64,000 nt of DNA from Spirillospora albida (GTDB lineage: Bacteria > Actinomycetota > Actinomycetes > Streptosporangiales > Streptosporangiaceae). The DNA lies in the NCBI RefSeq assembly GCF_000718255.1, contig NZ_JOFJ01000011.1, positions 96,238 to 160,237 on the forward strand, given 5' to 3'. The translations under genes and the position numbers were made by a program. The notes beneath the pieces are model-generated. The model made no database searches. It was not told where the DNA came from and was given only the letters and a program-made list of their open reading frames with translations. Shown in pieces: positions 27,553 through 35,633 of the stretch (the first letter of the stretch is position 1; each line of letters begins with the position of its first letter).

Positions 27553-28599
27553 ATGGCTGATTCTCCCGGCTGGGACGCGATCGACGACGCGTTGCGTCCG
27601 CTCTACGGCGACACCGAGCCCCACCACCTCGCCACACTCCTGAAGTGGGCGCTGGGCGGGCCCGACCCCCTCGACGGGATCAGCGTCTACGCGCGGACGG
27701 AGCCCGTCCCGCACTGGCACTACATCTCGTACGGCATGACGGAGCTGTACGAGAAGGGCGAGGAGAGCGACCCGGCGGAGTCGGGCTGGGGGTTCGAGTT
27801 CACGTTCCGGCTCGTCCGGGACGAGGCCGACGCGGAACCGCCCGTCTGGGCCGCGAACCTGCTGCAGAACCTCGCCCGGTACGTCTTCACGTCCGGCAAC
27901 TGGTTCGAACCGGGCCACCACATGAACGTGAACGGCCCGATCGAGGCGGAGCGGGAGGACTCCGACGTCCGCGCGCTCGCGTTCGTCGAGGACCCGGAGC
28001 TCGGCACGATCGCGACGCCGCACGGCCGCGTCCAGTTCCTGCAGGTGGTCGGGCTCACGACGGACGAGTACGCCGCCGGCGGCCGGTGGAGCACCACGGC
28101 GCTGCTGGACACCCTGGCCCCGCACCTCCCGCTCTTCGTCACCGACCCGGGCCGCCGGTCCCTGCTCGACGACCCGGAGATCGCCCGGACGGTCCGGGAG
28201 GGCACCGAGCGGGACGGATCGAGCAGCGGCGCCCTCTACGTCTCGACGGTGGGCTGGGACCGTTCCGGCGACGCCACCACCCTCCGGCTCGGCGCGCTCC
28301 AGGCCACGGCGCTCGCGGAGGCCCTCGGCGGCCGCCTGCCCCACGGCCGCCCGCTGATGCTCCAGGCCGAGGACGCCATGCTCGTCTTCGCCCCCGGAGA
28401 CGCCTACGCGGTCGAGGAACCGGACGAGGGGCAGCTCGTCGTCCACGTCCCGGAGAGCGCCGTCGGCGACCTCACGGCCGCCATCCGCCCCACCGCGGGC
28501 AGCACGCCGGTCGCGTCCCTCCCGGGCCTCACGATCGAGATCGTCCCCACGGAGATGCGCGACCAGTACGGCGAGAAGACCGGCGAGGTGGTCGGGTGA
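27553..28599 (+). CDS. Suppressor-of-fused (SUFU) domain protein
   Basis: 348 residues, no signal peptide. The N-terminal ~190 residues match the SUFU domain: ATLLKWALGGPDPLDGISVY, PHWHYISYGMTELYEK, GWGFEFTFRL, and NLARYVFTSGNWFEPGHH, with tryptophans and histidines in the family pattern. The C-terminal ~150 residues are less conserved. In bacteria SUFU proteins are proposed (established literature on polymorphic toxins) to act as immunity proteins, but no toxin gene lies next to this one. It sits alone between divergent murA and convergent purC. Confidence 0.88.
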   Translation: MADSPGWDAIDDALRPLYGDTEPHHLATLLKWALGGPDPLDGISVYARTEPVPHWHYISYGMTELYEKGEESDPAESGWGFEFTFRLVRDEADAEPPVWAANLLQNLARYVFTSGNWFEPGHHMNVNGPIEAEREDSDVRALAFVEDPELGTIATPHGRVQFLQVVGLTTDEYAAGGRWSTTALLDTLAPHLPLFVTDPGRRSLLDDPEIARTVREGTERDGSSSGALYVSTVGWDRSGDATTLRLGALQATALAEALGGRLPHGRPLMLQAEDAMLVFAPGDAYAVEEPDEGQLVVHVPESAVGDLTAAIRPTAGSTPVASLPGLTIEIVPTEMRDQYGEKTGEVVG

Positions 28600-28626
28600 C
28601 GGCCGCGCCGGACGGGCCGTCGGGCG

Positions 28627-29481
28627 TCAGAACCTCTCGCCGGTGAGGCGCTCGTAGGCCTCGACGTACTTCGCCCGGGTCCGCTCGATGATGTCGGGCG
28701 GGAGGGGCGGCGGGGCCGCGCCGGACGCGCGGTCCCAGCCCGACTCCGGCGACAGCAGCCAGTCCCGGACGAACTGCTTGTCGAACGACGGCTGCGGATG
28801 TCCGGGCTTCCACGCGTCCAGCGGCCAGAATCGGGACGAGTCGGGCGTCAACACCTCGTCGGCCAGGACGAGCTCGCCGTCGGGGGCCCAGCCCAGCTCG
28901 ATCTTGGTATCGGCGACGATGATGCCGCGCTCGCGGGCGATCTCGGCGCCGCGCCCGTAGACGGCGAGGGTGGTGTCGCGCAGCCGGGCCGCGACGTCCG
29001 CGCCGACGGCCGCCTCGACCTCGGCGAACGTCATCGGCTCGTCGTGGTCGCCGACGTCGGCCTTGGTGGTCGGCGTGAAGATCGGCTCGGGCAGGCGGGA
29101 GCCGTCCATGAGGCCGGGCGGCAGCGCGACGCCGCAGACCGCACCGGTCGCCCGGTAGTCCTTGAGGCCCGAGCCCGTGAGGTAGCCGCGGGCGACGCAC
29201 TCGACCTTCACCATGTCGAGGCGGCGGGCCACGATCGTCCGGCCCGCCCATTCCGCCGGTGCGCCCGGCGGGGGCTCGGTGCTGAGGACGTGGTGGGGCA
29301 GCAGGTCGGCGAGCCGCTCGAACCACCACAGCGACAACCGGGTCAGGATCCGGCCCTTGTCCGGGATGGGGGTGTCCAGGACGAAGTCGAACGCCGAGAT
29401 CGTGTCCCGGGCGACCATGACGAGCTCGCCGCCGGGCAGCTCGTAGAGGTCCCGGACCTTCCCGCTGTGCAGGTGCTTCAA
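28627..29481 (-). CDS. purC: Phosphoribosylaminoimidazole-succinocarboxamide (SAICAR) synthase
   Basis: 284 residues. It joins CAIR and L-aspartate with ATP in step 8 of purine synthesis. Recognised by SGKVRDLYELPGGELVMVARD at the N-terminus, RGYLTGSGLKDY, FTPTTKA and ADTKIELGW. A rare TTG start at 29481 overlaps the stop of the MOSC gene (TTGA) and has GGAG five bases upstream; no ATG or GTG is possible without losing the conserved N-terminus. Translational coupling to the MOSC gene is likely. Confidence 0.95.
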   Translation of the reverse strand: MKHLHSGKVRDLYELPGGELVMVARDTISAFDFVLDTPIPDKGRILTRLSLWWFERLADLLPHHVLSTEPPPGAPAEWAGRTIVARRLDMVKVECVARGYLTGSGLKDYRATGAVCGVALPPGLMDGSRLPEPIFTPTTKADVGDHDEPMTFAEVEAAVGADVAARLRDTTLAVYGRGAEIARERGIIVADTKIELGWAPDGELVLADEVLTPDSSRFWPLDAWKPGHPQPSFDKQFVRDWLLSPESGWDRASGAAPPPLPPDIIERTRAKYVEAYERLTGERF

Positions 29482-30260
29482 AGGGTCTCCAGAATCTCCA
29501 CCGGATCGCCGACGGCGATGGTCCCGGTGGTGCGGGGCACGCAGTTCATGCCGAACTGGATGCCCCTGTCGCGGGTGCGGTAGGACGCCAGCGTCCGCAG
29601 CGGCTCTCGGCCGCGCTCGCCGGTGTCCTGGTCGGTGGTGGTGACGAGGCAGCGGGCGCACGGCTTCACCGCCTCGATGACGGTTTCGCCGATGCGGAGG
29701 GTGCGCACGGCGTCCTCGCCGTAGGGGCCGAGGCCCTCGACGACGACGCTCGGCCGGAACCGGTTCATCGGCAGCGGGGCGTCCAGCCGCCCGTTCAGGT
29801 CGGCGAGCGACTCGGCGGAGAGCAGCAGCAGCGGGTAGGCGTCGGCGAACATGATCTCGCCGTCGCCCCGCGACGTGGCCCGGTGCCCGGTGAACCGGAC
29901 GAGCCGGCAGTCGACGCCGAGGAACGCCCCGAACCAGGCGGCCGCCTCGTCCCCCTGATCGACGCCCTGGCATTCGGTGCGGTGGACCATGACGTCGAGC
30001 ACCTCGCCGTCGTCCACCGGCTTGTGGACGAACGGCTCCGCGCCGAGCGCGCCGACGGCGAGGACGTCGCCGTCGTAGGACGGCCGGAGCAGCGCCATCG
30101 CGGCGAGCTCGCGCTGCGACAGGAACCGGCCATCCGGCGTCACGAGCATGAACTCGCGGTCGTGCCGGAGCCCGCGCGGGGTCAGCTCGGCCGTGCGCAG
30201 CGCGGTGCCGCGGCCGCCCTTGAGCGGGTACACGTTCAGTTCCGTCAGGGTCGCCGTCAC
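29478..30260 (-). CDS. MOSC-domain protein
   Basis: 260 residues with an N-terminal MOSC_N beta-barrel (ELNVYPLKGGRGTALRTAEL; GLRHDREFMLV) and a C-terminal MOSC domain with the conserved cysteine in KPCARCLVTT, RFRPSVVV and MNCVPRTTG. MOSC proteins bind molybdenum cofactor and act in sulfur transfer or reduction of N-hydroxylated substrates (mARC/YcbX type). GTG start with GGAGGG upstream. It is inserted between purB and purC and overlaps purC by 4 bases, which couples its translation to a purine enzyme with no evident functional link. Confidence 0.92.
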   Translation of the reverse strand: MTATLTELNVYPLKGGRGTALRTAELTPRGLRHDREFMLVTPDGRFLSQRELAAMALLRPSYDGDVLAVGALGAEPFVHKPVDDGEVLDVMVHRTECQGVDQGDEAAAWFGAFLGVDCRLVRFTGHRATSRGDGEIMFADAYPLLLLSAESLADLNGRLDAPLPMNRFRPSVVVEGLGPYGEDAVRTLRIGETVIEAVKPCARCLVTTTDQDTGERGREPLRTLASYRTRDRGIQFGMNCVPRTTGTIAVGDPVEILETL

Positions 30261-30292
30261 AGGCCCTCCATCGCTCGGCGGGTCTTCCGAGG

Positions 30293-31612
30293 CTACGCGA
30301 GCGCCCTGAGGCGGTTGAAGAGCGGATCGAGGCGCTGCACGAACCGCTCGGGACGGCAGACCTCGTCGAGGCGCGCCTCGTCCAGTGTCAGGCCGGCCTC
30401 GGCTGCGCGGACGCGGAGCGTCTCCCGGAACGGCACGCCCGTCTCCCATGTCTCCATCGCGGCCTTCTGGACGAGCGGGTACGCCTCGTCGTCCCGCGAC
30501 ATGCCCGCCTCGACGAGCTCGAGGAGCACGGTGGAGGTGTAGATGAGCCCGCCGGTCGACTCCAGGTTCTCCTTCATCCGCGCCTCGTCGACGACGAGCC
30601 CGGACATCAGGCGGTTCGTCAGGTTCAGCATGTAGTCGAGCGCGATGGACGCGTCCGGCAGCGCGATCCGCTCCGTCGAGGAGTGCGAGATGTCGCGCTC
30701 GTGCCAGAGCGGAATGCCCTCCAGCACCGGGACGATCTGCGCCCGGACGATCCGCGCCATCCCGGCCAGCCGCTCCGAGATGATCGGGTTCTTCTTGTGC
30801 GGCATCGCGGACGAGCCCTTCTGGCCCTTCCCGAACGGCTCCCACAGCTCCCGGACCTCGGTGCGCTGCCCGTGCCGGACCTCCAGCGCGATCGCCTCGC
30901 ACACCGTCGCCATGATCGCGAGCGCGGACACCCACTCGCTGATGCCGTCCCGGATGACGACCTGCGTCGACACGTCCGCGGACTTCAGCCCGAGCCGGCG
31001 GGCGACGTGCTGCTCGATCGCCGGGTCGATGTTGGAGTACGTCCCGACCGCGCCGGAGATCGCCATCACGCCGACGGCCTCGCGGGCCCGGCGCAGCCGG
31101 TCGCGGGACCGGGCCGCGGCGAACGCGAAGTCGGCGACGCGGTGCCCCCACACGTCCGGCTCGCCGTGGATGCCGTGCGTGCGGCCGACCCGCAGGGTGC
31201 CCTGGTGGGCGAGCGCGTGGTCGCGCAGCGTCGCGACCAGCTTGTCGGACTTCTCCAGCAGGATGTCGGTGGCCTCGACGAGCTGCAGCGCGAGCGCCGT
31301 GTCCAGCAGGTCGGACGACGTCATGCCGAAGTGGACGTACCGGGCGGCCTCGCGGGGCTCGGTGTTGTCCGCCCACGCCGACAGGAACGCGATGACGTCG
31401 TGCTGGGTGACGGCCTCGATCGCGTGCACCGCCTCGGGCGTCGGCGGCGGCGCCTTGCGGACCGGCTCCACCACCTCCGGCGGGATCGTGCCCGCCTCGG
31501 CATGGGCCTCGACCACGAGGGTCTCCACCTGGCACCACAGCTCGTACTTGTGCGCGTCACTCCAGACGCGGCCCATCTCAGGCAGGGTGTAGCGCTCGAT
31601 CACGGTGCTCAT
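30293..31612 (-). CDS. purB: Adenylosuccinate lyase
   Basis: 439 residues of the fumarase/aspartase superfamily. It cleaves SAICAR and adenylosuccinate, releasing fumarate. The signature loop GSSAMPHKKNP, the catalytic-histidine region GRTHGIHGEP and the N-terminal RYTLPEMGRVWSDAHKYELW are present. The ATG at 31612 is chosen by this conserved N-terminus; no Shine-Dalgarno sequence is visible. Upstream lies a copy of a ~100-bp repeat that also precedes purA. The next gene downstream (MOSC) is 32 bases away. Confidence 0.95.
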   Translation of the reverse strand: MSTVIERYTLPEMGRVWSDAHKYELWCQVETLVVEAHAEAGTIPPEVVEPVRKAPPPTPEAVHAIEAVTQHDVIAFLSAWADNTEPREAARYVHFGMTSSDLLDTALALQLVEATDILLEKSDKLVATLRDHALAHQGTLRVGRTHGIHGEPDVWGHRVADFAFAAARSRDRLRRAREAVGVMAISGAVGTYSNIDPAIEQHVARRLGLKSADVSTQVVIRDGISEWVSALAIMATVCEAIALEVRHGQRTEVRELWEPFGKGQKGSSAMPHKKNPIISERLAGMARIVRAQIVPVLEGIPLWHERDISHSSTERIALPDASIALDYMLNLTNRLMSGLVVDEARMKENLESTGGLIYTSTVLLELVEAGMSRDDEAYPLVQKAAMETWETGVPFRETLRVRAAEAGLTLDEARLDEVCRPERFVQRLDPLFNRLRALA

Positions 31613-31664
31613 TGTTGCAGTTCGCCGCGCAGGGCCTTGACGGCCCTCCGCAGCGAACCGCAAC

Positions 31665-31764
31665 GTGCGATCGCTGCATCGCTCCGACTCGCCCCGGGGG
31701 GCTCGCTGCGCGATCAGGGTCTCGCTTCGCTCGTCCCTGGCTTCGCTCGCGATCGCGACGGTTC
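31665..31764. repeat. Dispersed ~100-bp repeat, copy A (upstream of purB)
   Basis: About 88% identical by eye to the segment at 37945-38041, same orientation. Both ends carry the 8-bp palindrome GCGATCGC (31667-31674 and 31749-31756). It fills the gap between the LtrA stop codon and purB and has internal partial self-complementarity. It resembles no known insertion sequence; it may be a short palindromic repeat element. Confidence 0.75.
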
Positions 31765-32884
31765 AGGTCGTCGCGGGCTGGGGCCGGCGGCTTCGGTTTC
31801 CCGCGCGGTGCTCGACGGCCAGGGCCGTCGCCAGGACGGCGATCAGCGCGGCCAGCTCGACCGCGGCGATCCACAGGCCGAGGGGCGTCACGGCCAGGGC
31901 GGCCGCCGCCGCCGCGAGTCTGATGCGGGACGGGCCGATGCGGACGATGCGGCGGAACAGGACGTCGCCCGCCAGGTACACGGCCACGCCTCCCGAGAGG
32001 GCAAGGGCGGGGGCGGGGTCCAGGTGCTCCCATGCGTGACCGACGGCCTTCTTCATGCCGGCGGCGGCGACGATGACGCCGACGATGACGGGGATGTGGG
32101 CGTAGAAGTAGCCGAACATCGTCATCTGGGCGCGGTCGGCGTCGCCGGCCGCGGCGAGGGACTCCTCCGCGCGCGCGTCGTCCCGGCCGAAGTAGCTCCA
32201 CCAGACGACGGCGGCGAGCGCGAGGCCGAGCAGGCAGGCGGTGACGAGACCCGCGTCCAGGTCGAGGCCCTCGACGCCGACGCCGATCGCGATGATGGAC
32301 TCGCCCAGGGTGATCATCACGAGCAGGCCGTGCCGTTCCACGATGTGGACCGCCCTGATCACGAACCGGCCGCCCGGCGGCACGATGTACGGCTGGACGA
32401 TCGGGACGACGAGCGCCAGCGTCCACAGGACGTACACGGCGGCGCCGTGGTCGAGGAGGCCCGCGGTGATGATCAGGGCGGCGGCCAGCAGGTTGGCGGG
32501 CACCACCCGCAGGATGTGCCGGTTGCCCTGCGCGTACAGGACGACGTGGGCCAGGACGAGGATGAGGTAGCCGAGCCCCCACACGACCCCGCCGCCCTTG
32601 AACGCGGTCGGGGTCGCGAGCGCGACCATGAAGAAGCCGCCCATGCCGACGAGGATCAGCAGCCGCCGGACCGGGGTCGTCGGCGCGGTCATGTTCGTCA
32701 GCCAGGCGTAGCCGCCGTACATCCACCACAGGACGCCGAACATGAGCACGACCTGGAGGAGGCCGAGGGGGTTCAGCTCCTTGACCAGGACCCCGGTCAG
32801 CTGCGTGACGGCGAAGACGAAGACGAGGTCGAAGAACAGCTCCAGGGTCGTGACGCGGTGGACCTCTTCGGGGGGCTCGGTCAT
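31763..32884 (-). CDS. ltrA: Low temperature requirement protein A (LtrA) family membrane protein
   Basis: 373 residues, polytopic. The family marks LELFFDLVFVFAVTQL at the N-terminus and VERHGLLVMITLGESI in the middle are present, with about eleven hydrophobic segments. LtrA was named from a Listeria cold-growth mutant; its biochemical role is unknown. It is located between purD and purB on the same strand, with AAGGCGG before the ATG. Its stop codon lies at the edge of the repeat copy A. Confidence 0.92.
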   Translation of the reverse strand: MTEPPEEVHRVTTLELFFDLVFVFAVTQLTGVLVKELNPLGLLQVVLMFGVLWWMYGGYAWLTNMTAPTTPVRRLLILVGMGGFFMVALATPTAFKGGGVVWGLGYLILVLAHVVLYAQGNRHILRVVPANLLAAALIITAGLLDHGAAVYVLWTLALVVPIVQPYIVPPGGRFVIRAVHIVERHGLLVMITLGESIIAIGVGVEGLDLDAGLVTACLLGLALAAVVWWSYFGRDDARAEESLAAAGDADRAQMTMFGYFYAHIPVIVGVIVAAAGMKKAVGHAWEHLDPAPALALSGGVAVYLAGDVLFRRIVRIGPSRIRLAAAAAALAVTPLGLWIAAVELAALIAVLATALAVEHRAGNRSRRPQPATT

Positions 32885-32936
32885 GGGGGGACCGCCTTCG
32901 CGCTATGGGGTTGTCGTCGCCGTGATCAGCTGATCA

Positions 32937-34187
32937 TCACATGGTCTCGAGGGCCGCCCGCGCGATGTCGGTGCGGTGGTGGGACCCGCGCAGGCCGATC
33001 TTGGACACGGCCTCGTAGGCGGCGGCGCGGGCCTCGGGCAGGGCGGCGCCGGTGCCCACCACGTTCAGGACGCGGCCGCCGTTGGCGACGAGGCGCCCCT
33101 CCTCGTCCGTGCTCGTGCCCGCGTGCAGGACGTAGGCGCCTTCGACGGCGTTCGCCTCGTCCAGGCCGGTGATCGGGTCGCCCTTGACCGGAGCGGCCGG
33201 GTAGCCCTCGGCGGCCACGACGACGGTGACGGCGGCGCCCGGATGCCAGTCGAGGCGGGTCTCGGGGTCGAGTCCGCCGATCGCGCACGCCTGCAGCAGC
33301 GTCGCCACGGGGGTCGCCAGGCGGTCCAGGACGACCTGCGTCTCCGGGTCGCCGAAGCGCGCGTTGAACTCCACCACCCGGACGCCCTGCGACGTCAGCG
33401 CGAGGCCCACGTACAGGACGCCCACGTACGGCGTCTCGCGGCGGCGCATCTCGTCCACGACCGGCTGCACGACCGTCGCCATGACCTCGTCGACCAGGCC
33501 CGGCGGCGCCCACGGCAGCGGCGTGTAGGCGCCCATCCCGCCGGTGTTGGGCCCCTCGTCGCCGTCGCGGGCGCGCTTGAAGTCCTGGGCGGGCATCAGC
33601 GGGACGGCGTTCTCCCCGTCGCACAGCGCGAACAGCGACACCTCGGGGCCGTCCAAATACTCCTCGATGACGACCCGCTCGCAGGCGGCGGCGTGCTCGG
33701 ACGCCGCGTCGCGGTCCTCCGTCACGACGACGCCCTTGCCGGCCGCCAGCCCGTCGTCCTTCACGACGTAGGGCGGGCCGAACGCGTCCAGCGCCGCGTC
33801 GGCCTGCGATGACGTCTCGCAGACGTGCGCGGCGGCGGTCGGTACGCCCGCGGCCGCCATGACCTCCTTGGCGAACGCCTTGGAACCCTCGATGCGGGCC
33901 GCCGCCCGGTCGGGGCCGAAGCAGGGGATGCCCGCCTCGCGAAGCGCGTCCCCGACCCCGGCCATCAGCACCACCTCGGGACCGACCACCACGAGGGAGA
34001 CGGACAGCCGCTGGGCCAGCTCCGTCACCGCCGCCGGATCGGTCGGGTCGAGCTGGTGGTTGGCCGCGATCTCCGCGGTGCCCGGGTTCCCCGGGGCGCA
34101 GTGGAGGGCGGTGACGGCAGGGTCGCGATGCAGGGCGCGGGCGAGCGCGTGCTCGCGGCCACCCGATCCAAGGACGAGTACTCGCAC
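32937..34187 (-). CDS. purD: Phosphoribosylamine-glycine ligase (GARS)
   Basis: 416 residues, ATP-grasp enzyme, step 2 of purine synthesis. Motifs: LVLGSGGREHALA at the N-terminus, KDDGLAAGKGV, GPNTGGMGAYTP and EFNARFGDPETQ. The GTG at 34187 gives the conserved start MRVLVLGSGG; longer in-frame starts add unrelated residues. A -10 box TAGAGT lies 8 bases upstream, so the transcript is probably leaderless. Divergent from the corA leader region. First of the purD-ltrA-purB-MOSC-purC series. Confidence 0.95.
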   Translation of the reverse strand: MRVLVLGSGGREHALARALHRDPAVTALHCAPGNPGTAEIAANHQLDPTDPAAVTELAQRLSVSLVVVGPEVVLMAGVGDALREAGIPCFGPDRAAARIEGSKAFAKEVMAAAGVPTAAAHVCETSSQADAALDAFGPPYVVKDDGLAAGKGVVVTEDRDAASEHAAACERVVIEEYLDGPEVSLFALCDGENAVPLMPAQDFKRARDGDEGPNTGGMGAYTPLPWAPPGLVDEVMATVVQPVVDEMRRRETPYVGVLYVGLALTSQGVRVVEFNARFGDPETQVVLDRLATPVATLLQACAIGGLDPETRLDWHPGAAVTVVVAAEGYPAAPVKGDPITGLDEANAVEGAYVLHAGTSTDEEGRLVANGGRVLNVVGTGAALPEARAAAYEAVSKIGLRGSHHRTDIARAALETM

Positions 34188-34195
34188 GTGACGCG

Positions 34196-34201
34196 ACTCT
34201 A
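34196..34201 (-). promoter_or_regulatory. Candidate -10 box of purD (leaderless)
   Basis: TAGAGT on the minus strand, eight bases before the GTG start of purD. Confidence 0.5.
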
Positions 34202-34298
34202 GCGGTCGGCGCTCCCGCACGGCGCTCCCGGCTTCCGCCGGTGAGAGCGGGCTTACGCGACTTCCGCGTTGTCCCCCGGAGTCGTAATGGTCGGCTGA

Positions 34299-34304
34299 TA
34301 GGCT
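34299..34304 (+). promoter_or_regulatory. Candidate -10 box of the corA leader transcript
   Basis: TAGGCT, 40 bases upstream of the leader ORF start. It would give a transcript starting near 34311 that includes a strong Shine-Dalgarno sequence and the leader ORF. No clear -35 box. Confidence 0.45.
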
Positions 34305-34344
34305 GCGACCGGCCTGGTGCCCAGCGCGGAAGGAGGTGGTCGGG

Positions 34345-34461
34345 ATGAGTCCTGGTGATCCTTGCAGTTCGCCGGAGAACCCTCACAGTCCGAACGTGAC
34401 CGCCCATCCGTCCGCCTCCATCTGGAGTCCGGCCGACGCCCGCGCGCGCTCCCCGCGCTGA
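34345..34461 (+). CDS. Proline-rich leader ORF upstream of corA (38 aa)
   Basis: A 38-codon ORF with an excellent Shine-Dalgarno sequence (GGAAGGAGGT, 8 bases before ATG). Its product contains eight prolines (positions 3, 6, 10, 13, 16, 22, 29, 37), five of them as Ser-Pro, plus acidic residues near the N-terminus. It ends 75 bases before the ATG of corA. Salmonella mgtA and corA have leader ORFs (mgtL, corL), mgtL being proline-rich, that couple translation to Mg2+ availability, and acidic/proline stretches destabilise ribosomes at low Mg2+. By analogy this is a candidate Mg2+-responsive leader peptide. Codon bias is modest, as expected for a leader; I am fairly sure it is translated, less sure of its role. 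Confidence 0.6.
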   Translation: MSPGDPCSSPENPHSPNVTAHPSASIWSPADARARSPR

Positions 34462-34535
34462 TCCGGCTTCCTCGCCGCTCAGCCCGGGTCGAGCGCGTCC
34501 CTGCGTGCGTGCGGCCGGCGGGTTAGGAGCACCTC

Positions 34536-35633
34536 ATGGCCATGACACGAGTCCGTCCAGGCCGCGCGACGAAGGCACTGTTCAAGACGAGGAGCCGGCC
34601 GAGCGCCGGGACCGCCGCGCGCGGCCGCGACACCGCCGTCATCGACTGGGCCGCCTACATCGACGGCCACCGCGTCTCCACCGGGACCGTCGCCGACGCC
34701 GTCCGCCTCATCCGCGACGGCCGCCTCGTCCCCGACGGCGACAGCGCCGGGTTCGTCTGGGTCGGGCTGCACGAGCCGTCCGAGGCCGAGCTGACCGAGC
34801 TCGCCGAGGTGTTCGGCCTGCACCCGCTCGCCGTCGAGGACGCCATCAAGGCCCACCAGCGGCCCAAGCTCGAACGCTACGACGGCGTCAACTTCGTCGT
34901 GATGAAGACCGTCGGCTACGTCTCCTCCGGCGCGGACGGCACTGAGGTCGTCGAGACCGGCGAGATCATGATCTTCTGCGGGCCGGACTTCGTCGTCACC
35001 GTCCGGCACGGCGCGCACGGCTCCCTCGGCCCCGTCCGGTCCCGGCTGGAGAGCGATCCCGCGCGGCTCGCGCTCGGCCCCGCCGCCGTCGTGCACGCCG
35101 TCACCGACCGGGTCGTGGACGGCTACGTCTGCGTCGCCGACGCGGTCCAGGAGGACATCGACGAGGTCGAGGAGGCCGTCTTCTCGCCCGAGCGCACCGA
35201 CGAGTCCCGCCGCATCTACCGGCTCAAGCGCGAGGTGATCCAGCTCAAGCGGGCGGTGGGGCCGCTCGCCGGGCCGCTGCGCGGCCTGTCCGGCCGCCGG
35301 TTCGTGCCCGCCGAGATCCGCGAGTACCTCCGCGACGTCGAGGACCACCTCACCCGCGTCCGCGAGCAGGTCGAGTCCTACGACGAGCTGCTCAACCCGA
35401 TCCTGCAGGCCCACATGACGCAGGTGACCGTCGCCGACAACCAGGACATGCGCAAGATCTCCGCCTGGGGTGCGATCTTCATGGTGCCGACGGCGATCGC
35501 GGGCGTCTACGGCATGAACTTCGAGTTCATGCCGGAGACGAAGTGGGAGTACGGCTACCCGATGATCCTCGGTGTCATCGCGGTCGCCTGCCTCTCCCTC
35601 TACCGCGGGTTCCGCCGCAACGGCTGGCTGTAG
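34536..35633 (+). CDS. corA: CorA-family magnesium/divalent cation channel
   Basis: 365 residues: a large N-terminal cytoplasmic domain, a long helix (EYLRDVEDHLTRVREQVESY) and two C-terminal membrane helices with the family signature YGMNFEFMP (GMN motif) between them. It forms a pentameric Mg2+ channel in the inner membrane. TAGGAG precedes the ATG by 6 bases. The upstream proline-rich leader ORF suggests control in the 5' leader. Its TAG stop is directly adjacent to the stop of the convergent GDPD gene, with no base between. Confidence 0.95.
   Translation: MAMTRVRPGRATKALFKTRSRPSAGTAARGRDTAVIDWAAYIDGHRVSTGTVADAVRLIRDGRLVPDGDSAGFVWVGLHEPSEAELTELAEVFGLHPLAVEDAIKAHQRPKLERYDGVNFVVMKTVGYVSSGADGTEVVETGEIMIFCGPDFVVTVRHGAHGSLGPVRSRLESDPARLALGPAAVVHAVTDRVVDGYVCVADAVQEDIDEVEEAVFSPERTDESRRIYRLKREVIQLKRAVGPLAGPLRGLSGRRFVPAEIREYLRDVEDHLTRVREQVESYDELLNPILQAHMTQVTVADNQDMRKISAWGAIFMVPTAIAGVYGMNFEFMPETKWEYGYPMILGVIAVACLSLYRGFRRNGWL

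Noticed and set aside
31613..31762. Insertion-sequence end or MITE at the purB upstream repeat
   Set aside because: There is no transposase, no terminal inverted repeat beyond the 8-bp palindromes and no target-site duplication that I can see; reported only as a dispersed repeat.
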